NCBI GenBank assembly: GCA_030431775.1
Contig: JAUIHW010000029.1
Span: forward strand, 1-46,427
Reading direction: 5' to 3'
Length of the DNA stretch: 46,427 nucleotides
Source: Gammaproteobacteria bacterium
Lineage (GTDB): Bacteria > Pseudomonadota > Gammaproteobacteria > Pseudomonadales > JAUIET01
Part shown: in pieces, positions 46,306 through 46,427 of the stretch
Layout: every line of letters begins with the position of its first letter
Position numbering within the stretch: the stretch's first letter is position 1
Made by a program: the position numbers and the translations under genes
Notes under the pieces: model-generated
Seen by the model: only the letters and a program-made list of their open reading frames with translations
The model's database searches: none
Told to the model about the DNA's origin: nothing

Positions 46306-46427
46306 AACGAGCCTGTAGAAAAACACATTTACAAAGCGCGTTTCCAGGCTCTCCCTTTATTGCCTTGGTCCTGATCATACCTCATCCAATTCCTTTAACA
46401 TAATTTCCAATCTATGCAGTTTATCAC

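Overview
The window looks like a contig from a marine gammaproteobacterium, probably near the Cellvibrionales, Spongiibacteraceae or Halieaceae. This placement is inferred from protein character and synteny, not from a tree. The gene order ypjD, ffh, rpsP-rimM-trmD-rplS, then xerD-dsbC-hom-thrC-recJ-prfB-lysS, then xseA/guaB-guaA matches Pseudomonas-type core chromosomes. Integron cassettes and a DMSP-lyase-like gene suggest a marine habitat.

Left part (1-9.9 kb): a FecI/FecR-type cell-surface signalling set lies on the minus strand (ECF sigma factor, FecR anti-sigma factor, and the first 75 codons of a TonB receptor with an STN domain). Divergent from it is an unusual lipoprotein that joins an M28 aminopeptidase to a SAM methyltransferase. 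Next come a CadC-type regulator with a TolB-like domain and TPR repeats, an exported DUF4329 protein, a CorC/HlyC CBS protein and a YpjD/CcsA-like membrane protein.

Core part (10-32.2 kb): housekeeping genes for SRP targeting, ribosome and tRNA maturation, chromosome-dimer resolution, disulfide isomerisation, threonine synthesis, DNA repair, translation and GMP synthesis. prfB keeps its programmed +1 frameshift. A minus-strand module (histidine kinase, single-domain response regulator, and receiver linked to a class III cyclase) lies head-to-head with a Crp-family regulator whose cAMP-contact residues are largely conserved.

Accessory part (32.2-46.4 kb): immediately after guaA is a mobile-DNA zone. 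A 213-bp copy of the guaA 3' end (one mismatch) lies 3.75 kb downstream of the original, and a third att-like sequence lies between them. This suggests two elements accreted in tandem at the guaA 3' end. Their cargo includes a HigBA-type toxin-antitoxin pair, a ParE/Phd-type pair, a cysteine-containing exported protein and an IS91 remnant; no integrase is left. Beyond lie broken parE, IS110 and IS3 pieces, then a DddP-like M24 enzyme, a DUF3291 gene, a GlxA/AraC regulator, a small membrane protein with a hairpin-rich leader, an S41 peptidase lipoprotein, a MipA/OmpV porin-like protein and a fatty acid desaturase. The right end is a cluster of integron attC sites with minus-strand cassette genes of unknown function and no integrase in view (a CALIN-like array, or the edge of a larger integron). 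This array and the guaA island are the parts most worth following up.
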